DNA of 64,000 nucleotides, taken from the NCBI RefSeq assembly GCF_000332335.1, contig NZ_KB235952.1:63763-127762 (forward strand), read 5' to 3'. Positions 9,132 through 16,332 of this stretch are shown in pieces. A program made the translations under genes and the position numbers. Every line of letters begins with the position of its first letter. Position 1 is the first letter of the stretch. The DNA comes from Kamptonema formosum PCC 10802 (GTDB taxonomy: Bacteria > Cyanobacteriota > Cyanobacteriia > Cyanobacteriales > Oscillatoriaceae). The notes beneath the pieces were generated by a model, which was given only the letters and a program-made list of their open reading frames with translations, did not search any database and was not told the DNA's origin.

Positions 9132-9691
9132 ATGGAAATCCCCGAAATCACTGCCCAACTCCTAGCTGCCAAAAAAGCTAAGGGACTCAGCTTTGCCGAT
9201 TTGGAAAAAATTCTCGGGCGCGATGAGGTGTGGGTTGCCGCCCTCTTCTACCGGCAAGCCACCGCCTCCCTTGAAGAAGCCCAAAAACTCGCAGACGCCC
9301 TCGGACTCGGAGCGGCTGCCGCTGAACCGCTCACCGAGCCCCCCCTGAAAGGCTTGGGCCCAGTCGTCCCCACAGATCCGCTGATTTACCGGTTCTACGA
9401 AATCATGCAGGTCTACGGCATGCCGCTCAAGGCCATCATCCACGAGAAGTTCGGCGACGGCATTATGAGCGCCATTGACTTGTTTCAATCCCGTTTCCGG
9501 GATTCAGCTGGCCAAAAATTATCCGCTCCCGCAACCTGCTGAAATCATTGTCGCATTCATTTGGGCAGATTTGCACAACGGGGATGCTCCCCATCGACTT
9601 CACCCTGGATGTGGACAAAGAACCCGACCCCAAGGGCGAGCGCGTCAAAATCACCATGTCCGGCAAGTTCCTGCCCTACAAGAAGTGGTAG
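9132..9691 (+). pseudogene. cynS: Cyanate hydratase (cyanase) split by a 119-bp insertion
   Basis: The 5' part (ATG at 9132) encodes an N-terminal helical domain followed by the start of the catalytic domain. It has [14 protein letters not shown], with the Arg and Glu of the active site, and GDGIMSAID, with the catalytic Ser. Normal coding stops matching at 9481. After 119 extra bases the missing C-terminus resumes at 9593 ([18 protein letters not shown] ... GKFLPYKKW) and ends at TAG 9689-9691. The extra DNA is bordered by GACTT at 9477-9481 and 9596-9600. Removing one copy plus the insert restores an uninterrupted reading frame. As it stands the first ORF ends at 9542 with 19 unrelated residues. 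Cyanase converts cyanate and bicarbonate to CO2 and carbamate (then ammonia) and is a decamer. The product here would lack the C-terminal strand that forms the oligomer, so it is probably inactive. Confidence 0.85.
9482..9600. mobile_element. 119-bp insertion inside cynS with GACTT flanking repeats
   Basis: The inserted DNA begins TGTTTCAATCCCGTTTCCGG and contains a hairpin ATCCCG-TTTC-CGGGAT near its left end. A second short inverted repeat, GGGGA-TGC-TCCCC, lies near its right end. It is flanked by GACTT on both sides, embedded in CCATTGACTT and CCATCGACTT. It has no coding capacity and is far too short for a group I or II intron. The left end looks superficially like a cyanobacterial CRISPR repeat, but there is only one copy and no spacer structure. 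A MITE or small dispersed repeat is the most likely identity. Confidence 0.55.
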
Positions 9692-9900
9692 CCCTCTCCC
9701 TATAGGGCCACAAGCACCGGCACAGCGCCGGCTGAGAGCCCACTCCGCCGGCGTCCCACCGGCGCGCTAGTCCGTTTTACTCTGGGTACATTTGCCATTT
9801 TTGCGAGAAAACGGTAAAATTAGATACAGAAATGAAATAGTTTTACCTCATGCACCTCTCAAATTCCGACAGGTCCAGCTATCCCAGGAGAAGCGCCGAT

Positions 9901-10302
9901 ATGAAACTCACCTATCGGGGTGCCAGCGCGGCATACGAACTCCCCACCACCGACATGCTCGAAGGCGATATTGGCGGGACATATCGGGGGCAGCCGTGGA
10001 GATTGCGCTATCCCAGACACATGCCCGAGGTCCAGCCGATTGCCGAGCTGAAATATCGGGGCGTGCCCTATGGCACTGGCCAGCCGGCACAACCCGAAGC
10101 TCGCGTCCCACCGTCCGCCGCACTCTGGCAGATGGCAGCCTTCATCCCCAAATCCCGCAAAGCCCTCCTCTGTGAAACGGCCAAAATTCACCGCGCCAAT
10201 CTCTACCACAACTTGGAGCGGCGCATGCAAGCAGCCATTGCCCGGGGGGACAAAAAACTGCTCCAGCTGCTAGAAAGCGAGTTCCAGCAGCTGGCTTGCT
10301 GA
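9901..10302 (+). CDS. DUF4278 family protein
   Basis: This protein of 133 residues begins MKLTYRGASAAYELPTTDM and contains two related tyrosine/arginine/glycine motifs, LTYRGASAAY and LKYRGVPYG, plus GTYRGQPWRLRY. This is the signature of the cyanobacterial DUF4278 family, whose function is unknown. The C-terminal 60 residues (KIHRANLYHNLERRMQAAIA, then RGDKKLLQLLESEFQQLAC) form a helical segment. I chose ATG 9901 because it begins the conserved motif; an in-frame ATG at 9850 would add 17 residues. Its last 33 bases overlap the end of the convergent HAD gene. No signal peptide is visible, so it is probably cytoplasmic. Confidence 0.8.
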   Translation: MKLTYRGASAAYELPTTDMLEGDIGGTYRGQPWRLRYPRHMPEVQPIAELKYRGVPYGTGQPAQPEARVPPSAALWQMAAFIPKSRKALLCETAKIHRANLYHNLERRMQAAIARGDKKLLQLLESEFQQLAC

Positions 10303-10971
10303 AGCGCACCCCTCTTCTCCGGGGCGGGGCTGGTCCCGGTTCAGCCAGACGCCCCGCAAACCGGCTCGGGTGGCTCCAAGCCAGTCTTCTCTATAACTGT
10401 CGCCAATGTGCAGGGCTGCTTCCGCTGAGCAGTCATGTTTTTGCAATGCGGCGGCAAAAATTTGGGCGTCTGGCTTCGCCGCACCCACCTCGGTGGAAAC
10501 AGTCACCGAGGTGAAAAACTCGGCCAGATCCAGCGCCCGCAACACTGGGCGCAACCGGGAATCAAAATTCGACAGCACGCCGAGCTGGATACCTTGCTCG
10601 CGCCACCGCTCTAGTGCCGGTCGCACATCAGGATAGACAGCCCAGGGCTCGGCGGTGGCGAAGTGGCCATACAGTTCGGCAAAGAAACTGTCAAAGTTGG
10701 CGAACTGGTTGAGAGCACCGGCACGCTCGAAGGTGCTGCGGGCGACGGCGAGCCACCACTGGAACTCCCGCTGGGGAATCTCCGCCGGCTCAACCCCCGG
10801 AAAGCATGCCGGTGCCGATGCCTTGAAGCTCTCGAAAAAGGCCCGATTGAGCGCCGGCGCTGAAACCTCAACCCCACACCGGCTCGCCAGCCGGCCATAC
10901 ACCTCGCCCACACTGCCCCGCACGCCAAACAGGGTGCCGGCGGCATCTAAAAAAATCACTTTCGGTCGCAT
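10270..10971 (-). CDS. HAD superfamily hydrolase (HDHD3/YjjG-like)
   Basis: This 233-residue protein has the four HAD motifs in order. Motif I is VIFLDAAGTLF, where the usual DxD is DAAGT with the second Asp replaced by Ala. Motif II is LGVLSNFDSRL, motif III is the Lys of GAAKPDAQIF, and motif IV is LHIGDSYREDWLGA. A helical cap lies between motifs I and II (residues 15-110). Such enzymes are usually phosphatases. The acid/base Asp two positions after the nucleophile is lacking (D-A-A instead of D-x-D), which matches many HDHD3/REG-2-like members and may mean altered activity. The gene ends inside the convergent DUF4278 gene by 33 bp. The substrate is unknown. Confidence 0.85.
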   Translation of the reverse strand: MRPKVIFLDAAGTLFGVRGSVGEVYGRLASRCGVEVSAPALNRAFFESFKASAPACFPGVEPAEIPQREFQWWLAVARSTFERAGALNQFANFDSFFAELYGHFATAEPWAVYPDVRPALERWREQGIQLGVLSNFDSRLRPVLRALDLAEFFTSVTVSTEVGAAKPDAQIFAAALQKHDCSAEAALHIGDSYREDWLGATRAGLRGVWLNRDQPRPGEEGCASASQLLELAF

Positions 10972-11463
10972 TGCAACTTTGGATGTTCGATCGCTGGATT
11001 GCTACTACCATCTCACACCCACCTGCCAAACCCAGTCCCCCCGCCCGATGAAAATCTCCCCCCCGCTCGCTTTTCAGGCCCGGAGAGCAATAAAACGATT
11101 TACGACTAAATGATTTTCAAAAAAGTCCGAATTCAGACCTGTTTTGTATATATGCTTTCTTCCGGATATTATCAAATTTCCTCCTGACCTGTCCCCTAGA
11201 GGCCCATCTCCGCGTCCCGCACCGGTTCAAAACTCTGCTTTTAATTTGCATATTCAAGAGAGGGGGCCTAGCCTACAGGGTTGCATTTCCAGGAGTAGCC
11301 TGGGGGCGAGAGAGTAGAGATGGATAGCGCGAATTAAATGCGCAACAGCTTGTCGCTGGGTGCCTGGGTTGAGAAAGGAGGCAGAGCCAAAGAGCGTTGC
11401 GCTCCCAGGCGGAGCCTGGGAACGAGAGAGTAAGCAGCTTGCCGCCAGAGATAGCGCCTAGAG
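10972..11463. other. Intergenic gap without a gene
   Basis: No supported ORF. It holds the divergent 5' region of the HAD gene (10972 onward) and the 3' flank of ndbB. An imperfect palindrome GCTCCCAGGC-GGA-GCCTGGGAAC at 11401-11423 belongs to the dispersed CCCAGGC/GCCTGGG family. The rest is AT-rich, unremarkable sequence. Confidence 0.6.
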
Positions 11464-12654
11464 TCAGGAAAGCATGTCTTGCAGGGGCTGAGCCATCCAG
11501 TTGAAAGCGACTTTCAGCTGGTGGTCAAAGGTGGGCATGCGGTAGAGGTAGGTGAGACGCCGCGCCAGGTTGGCGAGAGGGCCATCGAGTTTGACGCCCA
11601 AGCCGGTGAGGGTGGCGCTGTCCATTCCCAAGGTCATCATTTCTCCCAGCCCCTGGTAGCGGAAGGGCAGCAGGGGGCGATCAGTGAGAGACGCCCAGAT
11701 ATTCCAAGCGACATAATCCGCTTGCTGCATGGCAGCTTGGGCGGTTGCCGGCACTCGCTGGCCACCGGCATCCAGGCAGTCGGCCAAGTCTCCCAGGGCG
11801 AAGATTTCTGGGCGCTCTGCCACTTGCAGTGCCGGTGTGGTGACCAGCTGTCCGCGCTGGTTCTGCTTGAGGGGGAGCGATCGCACCGCCGGCGCTACCC
11901 GCGTCCCCACGGTCCACAGCACCAAATCCACGGGGATGATGTCCACCTGTCCTTTGTACAGGAGGGAAATGGTGTCTGCGGCGATCGATTGCACTGACGT
12001 TTCGAGATCGATCCAGACACCCCGCTCTTCCAGCGCCTTGGTGGCAGCTTGCCGGTTAAACTCGCCAGAGGTGCGCAGAATTGTGTCCGTTTGCTCAACC
12101 AGACGCAACCGGCTCCGTTGGCCCAGCCGGTCTGCTAGCTTGCACGCCACCTCAACGCCGCTGTAACCGGCACCGACAACCGCCACCCGAATAAAATCTC
12201 TGTCTGACGCCTCCAGCACTCGCAGTCGGTCTTCCAGGCGATAGGCGTCGGCAATGGTGCGGAACGGCAAAGCGTGCCGGTCGGCACCCGGCACCCTGTC
12301 CAGAGGCGTTTCCCCGCCGAGGGCGAGCACCAGCCGGTCGTAGGGGAGATCGTGACCGTCCTGCAGGCGCACTTCCTTGGACTCTATATCAATTTTAGCC
12401 ACCTCGGCTTGATAGAAGCGGACGCCGGTGTTGGCCAAGAGTTCTGCAAACGGTGGGGCGATCTCCCAGGAACGCAGTTCGCCGGTGACGAGTTCGTACA
12501 GCAGGGGCGAGAACAAAAAGCGGTCATTTTGATCCACCAGCACAATTTCCGGTTTCTCTGGCTTTGTCCAGGGGAACTGACTCAATCGCAGAGCCGTGTA
12601 GAGACCTCCAAAGCCTCCACCGAGAATGCAAATGCGTGCGGGCTGTTTTGTCAT
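11464..12654 (-). CDS. ndbB: Type II NAD(P)H dehydrogenase (NdbB-type)
   Basis: This 396-residue flavoprotein begins MTKQPARICILGGGFGGLYT. The GGGFGG Rossmann motif near residues 12-17 binds FAD, and a second GxGxxG motif, VAVVGAGYSGVEVA (residues 156-170), binds NAD(P)H. The segment EIFALGDLADC is the second FAD contact typical of NDH-2 enzymes. The C-terminus (LYRMPTFDHQLKVAFNWMAQ) is an amphipathic membrane-associating tail. NDH-2 enzymes pass electrons from NAD(P)H to quinones without pumping protons. The overall sequence resembles what I recall of Synechocystis NdbB (slr1743), which acts on demethylphylloquinone in vitamin K1 synthesis, so this role is more likely than respiration; that assignment rests on memory. 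It is a single gene with no operon partner on this strand. Confidence 0.85.
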   Translation of the reverse strand: MTKQPARICILGGGFGGLYTALRLSQFPWTKPEKPEIVLVDQNDRFLFSPLLYELVTGELRSWEIAPPFAELLANTGVRFYQAEVAKIDIESKEVRLQDGHDLPYDRLVLALGGETPLDRVPGADRHALPFRTIADAYRLEDRLRVLEASDRDFIRVAVVGAGYSGVEVACKLADRLGQRSRLRLVEQTDTILRTSGEFNRQAATKALEERGVWIDLETSVQSIAADTISLLYKGQVDIIPVDLVLWTVGTRVAPAVRSLPLKQNQRGQLVTTPALQVAERPEIFALGDLADCLDAGGQRVPATAQAAMQQADYVAWNIWASLTDRPLLPFRYQGLGEMMTLGMDSATLTGLGVKLDGPLANLARRLTYLYRMPTFDHQLKVAFNWMAQPLQDMLS

Positions 12655-13123
12655 AGGTGTTTGAGCGGGCGATCTGTTGCGGGTTGCACTCCTCTCACTT
12701 TAGCGAGAAACAGAGAAGTCTGGGAATGGGCATCACGCATGCATGGCATTGGGCATCACGCATGCATGGCATTTCCTCGTTCCCAGCCTGAGGCTGGGAA
12801 CGCCTGAAAGGAGGCTCCGCCTCCCTCTCTCCTAGCAATTAAGGTTCTCAGTTGGATGAAGTACGCATAAGAAACCCGGTTTCTTTAAGAAACCGGGTTT
12901 TTCAGTCTCTCACTAATAAGAGAAAGGCTATATTTATCTGTCTTTGGATAGATGATACTCTCGGTTTAGGGAGGCAAAAATATAAAAGTTTCTCTGAAGG
13001 TCGGTTTGCACCGGCACGAAGCGGAGCGTGGGATGTAAGTCCTGTGGGGGGAGAGGTTGGAGGGTGCGGGGGTGGCTGTGCGGCGAGAGCTCACCCCTAG
13101 TGCTGGCACCATGCCTGGAAGTG
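12655..13123. other. Intergenic gap with a 23-bp tandem duplication and palindromes
   Basis: No gene is supported. At 12728-12750 and 12751-12773 the same 23-bp sequence, beginning GGGCATCACGCATGCATGG, occurs twice in tandem. A palindrome TCGTTCCCAGCC-TGA-GGCTGGGAACG lies at about 12778-12802. One copy of the 33-bp palindromic repeat lies at 12871-12901, with its usual flanks (CTCAGTTGGATGAAGT to the left, CAGTCTCTCACTAAT to the right). Confidence 0.65.
12871..12901. repeat. 33-bp palindromic repeat family: member 1 of 14
   Basis: The core is AGAAACCCGGTTTCT, a TTA-type spacer and the complementary half AGAAACCGGGTTTCT. Further members lie at 13754-13786, 21016-21048, 22546-22578, 25768-25798 (degenerate), 28458-28489, 30990-31022, 37140-37172, 41022-41054, 42284-42316, 44151-44183, 44843-44875, 60915-60947 and 63151-63180. 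All are intergenic. Several lie in a longer unit with left flank CTCAGTTGGATGAAGTGCG and right flank CAGTCCCTCACTAATATGAG. The stem is about 15 bp, so transcribed copies would form hairpins. Confidence 0.88.
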
Positions 13124-13468
13124 CTAGCTATCGGCTGAGCGGGTTGAGTCGGCAAGCTGGAAAGCGTTTTCCATCGCCATTCTCTGCTCAGCGTTGCGCA
13201 GGAAGTAGCCGCTCATCATTGCGGAAGCCAGAAGCTGGCCTAGATTTTCGCGGCTGGTGGAGATGGTGACATTAAAGTGCTGCGGCGGTAAGCCTCCCAA
13301 CATTTCTACAATGTTGTCCTCCATGACTTTAAACACTTCAGCGTTAGAGGGGTTGGACAGTTGCGCCACGGTTTCTGGGCTCATGGACTGAACATATTGC
13401 CACAACAAGTTGCCGCCTTCCGACTCGCTGCCAAAAAATTTTGGGGCTCGATTTGACAGATTGGTCAC
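13124..13468 (-). CDS. DUF760 family protein
   Basis: This small soluble protein of about 114 residues matches the DUF760 family, which is found in cyanobacteria and plastids. Recognisable segments are NLLWQYVQSMSPETVAQLSN, GGLPPQHFNVTISTSRENLG and LLASAMMSGYFLRNAEQRM. I prefer the GTG at 13468, which gives the N-terminus MTNLSNRAPKFF seen in relatives. The longer reading starts with TTG at 13483 and adds five residues. The family's function is poorly defined; in plants DUF760 proteins have been linked to chloroplast protein turnover. It stands alone and is divergently oriented from the export operon that starts at 13986. Confidence 0.85.
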   Translation of the reverse strand: MTNLSNRAPKFFGSESEGGNLLWQYVQSMSPETVAQLSNPSNAEVFKVMEDNIVEMLGGLPPQHFNVTISTSRENLGQLLASAMMSGYFLRNAEQRMAMENAFQLADSTRSADS

Positions 13469-13985
13469 GGTTTTTACCTGCAATTTATAGATGTGTTTGC
13501 GCTCTGGATACTAATTTAGCAAGGGCGGCAGGGGGGCAAAGTGAGCCGAACCGAACCGCAGGCGGCGGATTCTCCCACCACCGGCGCGTCGCTGCGCCCC
13601 ATCTGGGCGCTAGCACCGGCACTCTTATGGGGTGCTGGGAGTTCGGGGCTTGTCCCGCTCCGGGCGGGGGCAATTGGCCCGCCGGTCGGGGGCAATTGGC
13701 CCTCCCCTAGAGCTGCCGGTGGGGATATAGCGGTTTTCAGTGAAGTACATGCCAGAAACCCGGTTTCTTTAAGAAACCGGGTTTCTGAGTGCCTCACTCA
13801 GATGAAAATCGCTATAAAATATTCATATTGCACAATAAAGGGATGATTGAAACTTTTTGCGCCGGTCCAGCCGAACCCGGCACCCAACCCCTGCCCCGCA
13901 TGCGGGAAGGGGGCTAGGAGGGGCTCATCCCGCGCTCTGTGCGACGCTTAAATACGGCTACCCGTCTGCTAGATTTAACTCACTT
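13469..13985. other. Intergenic region upstream of the export operon
   Basis: No gene is supported, and I found no small ORF with a Gly-Gly leader that could be the exported peptide. The region is GC-rich with short inverted repeats (GGGGGCAATTGGCCC occurs twice near 13664-13700). It contains a 33-bp palindromic repeat copy at 13754-13786. The promoters of the DUF760 gene and of the ABC operon must lie here, but I cannot place them. Confidence 0.55.
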
Positions 13986-16211
13986 ATGCCTTTTGGCCAG
14001 TTCTCTCAACTTTGGCAATCCCGGAAAATGAGGCGCGTTCGCACTCCGGCGCTGCTGCAAATGGAAGCGACTGAATGCGGCGCTGCCTCTCTAGGTATTA
14101 TTCTGGGGTATTACGGTCGCGTGGTGCCCCTGGCTGAGCTGCGGCGCGAGTGTGGGGTTTCGCGAGACGGCAGCAATGCTTTGAATGTTCTCAAAGCTGC
14201 TAAGAATTATGGCTTGAATGCTAAGGGATTTAAGAAAAATCTGGACAGTGTGAGAGCTACTGAACCTCCCTACATTGTGTTCTGGAATTTCAATCACTTT
14301 CTGGTGGTGGAGGGGTTCGCTGGGGATAGGGTCTATTTGAACGATCCGGCGGCGGGGCGCAGGAAGATTTCTCTGCAAGAGTTTGACCGCGCTTACACCG
14401 GCGTGGTGCTGGTGATGGAGCCGGGACCGGATTTTAAGAAGGGGGGGAAGAAAAGAAATACTTTCTCGGCTTTGGGGGAGCGCCTGCAATTTTCTTGGGG
14501 GATTATTATCTCTTGTCTTGTGGCGGGGCTGCTGCTGACGGTCCCCCGGTTGGCGGTGCCGGCTTTCTCTCAAGTATTTGTGGATGAAATTCTGGTGGCG
14601 GAGCGAACGGAGTGGTTGCGCCCCCTGGTTTTGGGGATGCTTTTCACTGCGGCTGTTCGCGGGGTTCTGGCTCGCTTGCGCCTGCTCTATTTGCGGGGGC
14701 TGATGGTAAAATTGTCGGTGGTGATGTCGGGGGAGTTTCTCTGGCACATCTTGCGGCTGCCGGTGGGGTTTTACGCTCAGCGCTATGCGGGGGAAATTAG
14801 CAGTCGGGTTCAACTTAATGATAAGGTGGCGCAGGTGCTATCGGGGCGTCTGGCTACGACGGCAATTGATGCGCTGATGATGGTGTTTTATTTTCTGATT
14901 ATGCTACAGTATGACTGGCTGCTCACCGGCATTGCGTTCGGGTTTGCCGGTGTGAACTTCCTGGCGCTGCAGTTGCTGTCGCGGACGCGGGTTGATGCGA
15001 ATATGAAGCTGGCTCAGGAATACGGTAAGGTTTCTGGGATGGCGATTGCCGGCATCCAAATGATAGAAACGCTGAAGGCTTCGGGGCTGGAGTCGGACTC
15101 GTTCTCTAAGTTTGCCGGCTACTACGCTAAGGCGCTCAACGCCCAGCAAGAATTGGCTTTGCAGAGTCAAATCCTGACGGTGCTGCCGGCTATTTTGACG
15201 TCGCTGACGACTTCTGCTATATTGATGGTGGGGGGGTATAAGGTGATGGCAGGAAGCCTCAGCGTTGGCATGCTGGTGGCTTACCAGAGTTTGATGGCGA
15301 GTTTCCTGGAGCCGGTGAGCAGTTTGATTAATTTTGGCAGCACGCTGCAAGATTTGGAAACTGATTTGGATCGCTTGGATGATGTCCTGCAAAATCCGGT
15401 CGATCCGGAAGTGGCGCGAGGGGAGGACAAGTCGTCGGGCGCGGCTCAATTCGCAGCGCCGATCGCGAAGGAGCAAGTTTCTTTTCGCTTGCAGGGCTAT
15501 GTGGAATTGCGGAATGTGACGTTTGGCTACAGCCGCGTGGCTAGCCCTCTGATTGAGAATTTTAGTTTGAGTTTGAAGCCAGGACAGCGCGTGGCGATTG
15601 TCGGGGGTTCGGGTTCGGGGAAGTCTACTGTGGTGAAGCTGATTTGCGGTCTTTATGAACCGTGGGAGGGGGAGATTTATTTTGATGGGGTGCCGCGCTC
15701 GCAGCTGCCCCGATCTATTATAGCAAATTCTGTGGCAATGGTGGAGCAGGATATTTTTCTGTTTGCGGGGACGGTGCGGGAAAATCTGACGCTCTGGGAC
15801 CCGACTGTCCCGCAAGCGGATTTGGTGCGGGCTTGCGAAGATGCGGCGATTCACGATTTAATTGTATCTGGGTCTGGGGGGTATGAGGCGGCTTTAATTG
15901 AGGGGGGGATGAATTTCAGTGGCGGACAGCGCCAGCGGCTGGAAATCGCGCGGGCTTTGGTGAGAAATCCGGCGGTGCTGGCGCTGGATGAGGCGACGAG
16001 CGCTCTGGACGCTCAAACTGAATTGGCGATTGACAGGAATTTGCGCCGGCGCGGTTGCTCTTGCATTGTGGTGGCTCACCGGCTGAGCACAATTCGCGAT
16101 TGCGATCAGATTATTGTGCTGGAGCGAGGGAAAGTGGTGCAGCGCGGAACTCACGAGCAGTTGTGGCAGTCTGGGGGGAAATATGCTGCTTTGATCCGCT
16201 CTGAACACTGA
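13986..16211 (+). CDS. NHLM-type bacteriocin exporter: C39 peptidase-ABC transporter
   Basis: This 741-residue protein is a peptidase-containing ABC transporter. An N-terminal C39 domain (residues about 15-145) has the catalytic Cys in MEATECGAASLGIILGYYG (about residue 31), the His in FNHFLVVEGF and the Asp in LNDPAAG. A membrane domain of about six helices follows (about 165-450). The C-terminal ATPase has Walker A GGSGSGKST (about 541-549), signature FSGGQRQRLEIARAL, Walker B VLALDEATSALD and the switch His in AHRLSTI. Such proteins cut a double-glycine leader from a peptide and export it. The sequence fits the NHLM ABC1 class associated with nitrile-hydratase-like leader peptides. I start at ATG 13986; an in-frame codon at 13857 would add 43 low-complexity residues. 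It is the first gene of a three-gene operon. Confidence 0.88.
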   Translation: MPFGQFSQLWQSRKMRRVRTPALLQMEATECGAASLGIILGYYGRVVPLAELRRECGVSRDGSNALNVLKAAKNYGLNAKGFKKNLDSVRATEPPYIVFWNFNHFLVVEGFAGDRVYLNDPAAGRRKISLQEFDRAYTGVVLVMEPGPDFKKGGKKRNTFSALGERLQFSWGIIISCLVAGLLLTVPRLAVPAFSQVFVDEILVAERTEWLRPLVLGMLFTAAVRGVLARLRLLYLRGLMVKLSVVMSGEFLWHILRLPVGFYAQRYAGEISSRVQLNDKVAQVLSGRLATTAIDALMMVFYFLIMLQYDWLLTGIAFGFAGVNFLALQLLSRTRVDANMKLAQEYGKVSGMAIAGIQMIETLKASGLESDSFSKFAGYYAKALNAQQELALQSQILTVLPAILTSLTTSAILMVGGYKVMAGSLSVGMLVAYQSLMASFLEPVSSLINFGSTLQDLETDLDRLDDVLQNPVDPEVARGEDKSSGAAQFAAPIAKEQVSFRLQGYVELRNVTFGYSRVASPLIENFSLSLKPGQRVAIVGGSGSGKSTVVKLICGLYEPWEGEIYFDGVPRSQLPRSIIANSVAMVEQDIFLFAGTVRENLTLWDPTVPQADLVRACEDAAIHDLIVSGSGGYEAALIEGGMNFSGGQRQRLEIARALVRNPAVLALDEATSALDAQTELAIDRNLRRRGCSCIVVAHRLSTIRDCDQIIVLERGKVVQRGTHEQLWQSGGKYAALIRSEH

Positions 16212-16332
16212 GTTTAAGGGGCATGGGGCATGGGGCATGGGGCATTGGGCTTTCCCCTAAACCCTAACCTCTAAACTCTAAACCCTAAACCCTAACCGCT
16301 AAAACCTAACCCCTAAACCTTAAACCCTAACG
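16212..16332. repeat. Heptamer tandem repeats (GGGGCAT and CCCTAAA)
   Basis: Between the two ABC genes, GGGGCAT occurs three to four times in tandem (about 16218-16247). It is followed by about ten imperfect copies of CCCTAAA/CCCTAAC (about 16254-16330). These are short tandemly repeated repetitive (STRR) heptamers of the kind known from cyanobacteria. The second block resembles a telomere repeat, but nothing else suggests a replicon end. Confidence 0.75.

Noticed and set aside
9482-9530. CRISPR-repeat-like sequence GTTTCAATCCCG...CGGGAT inside the cynS insertion
   Set aside because: Only one copy is present, with no second repeat, spacers or cas genes. It is better explained as part of the inserted element.
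13857-13985. Extra 43 residues before the C39-ABC protein
   Set aside because: They are Arg/Pro/Gly-rich and precede the conserved start. The ATG at 13986 gives the normal length.
16254-16330. Telomere or replicon end suggested by CCCTAAA repeats
   Set aside because: The repeats lie inside an operon of a bacterial-type chromosome and are imperfect. Heptamer STRRs explain them.
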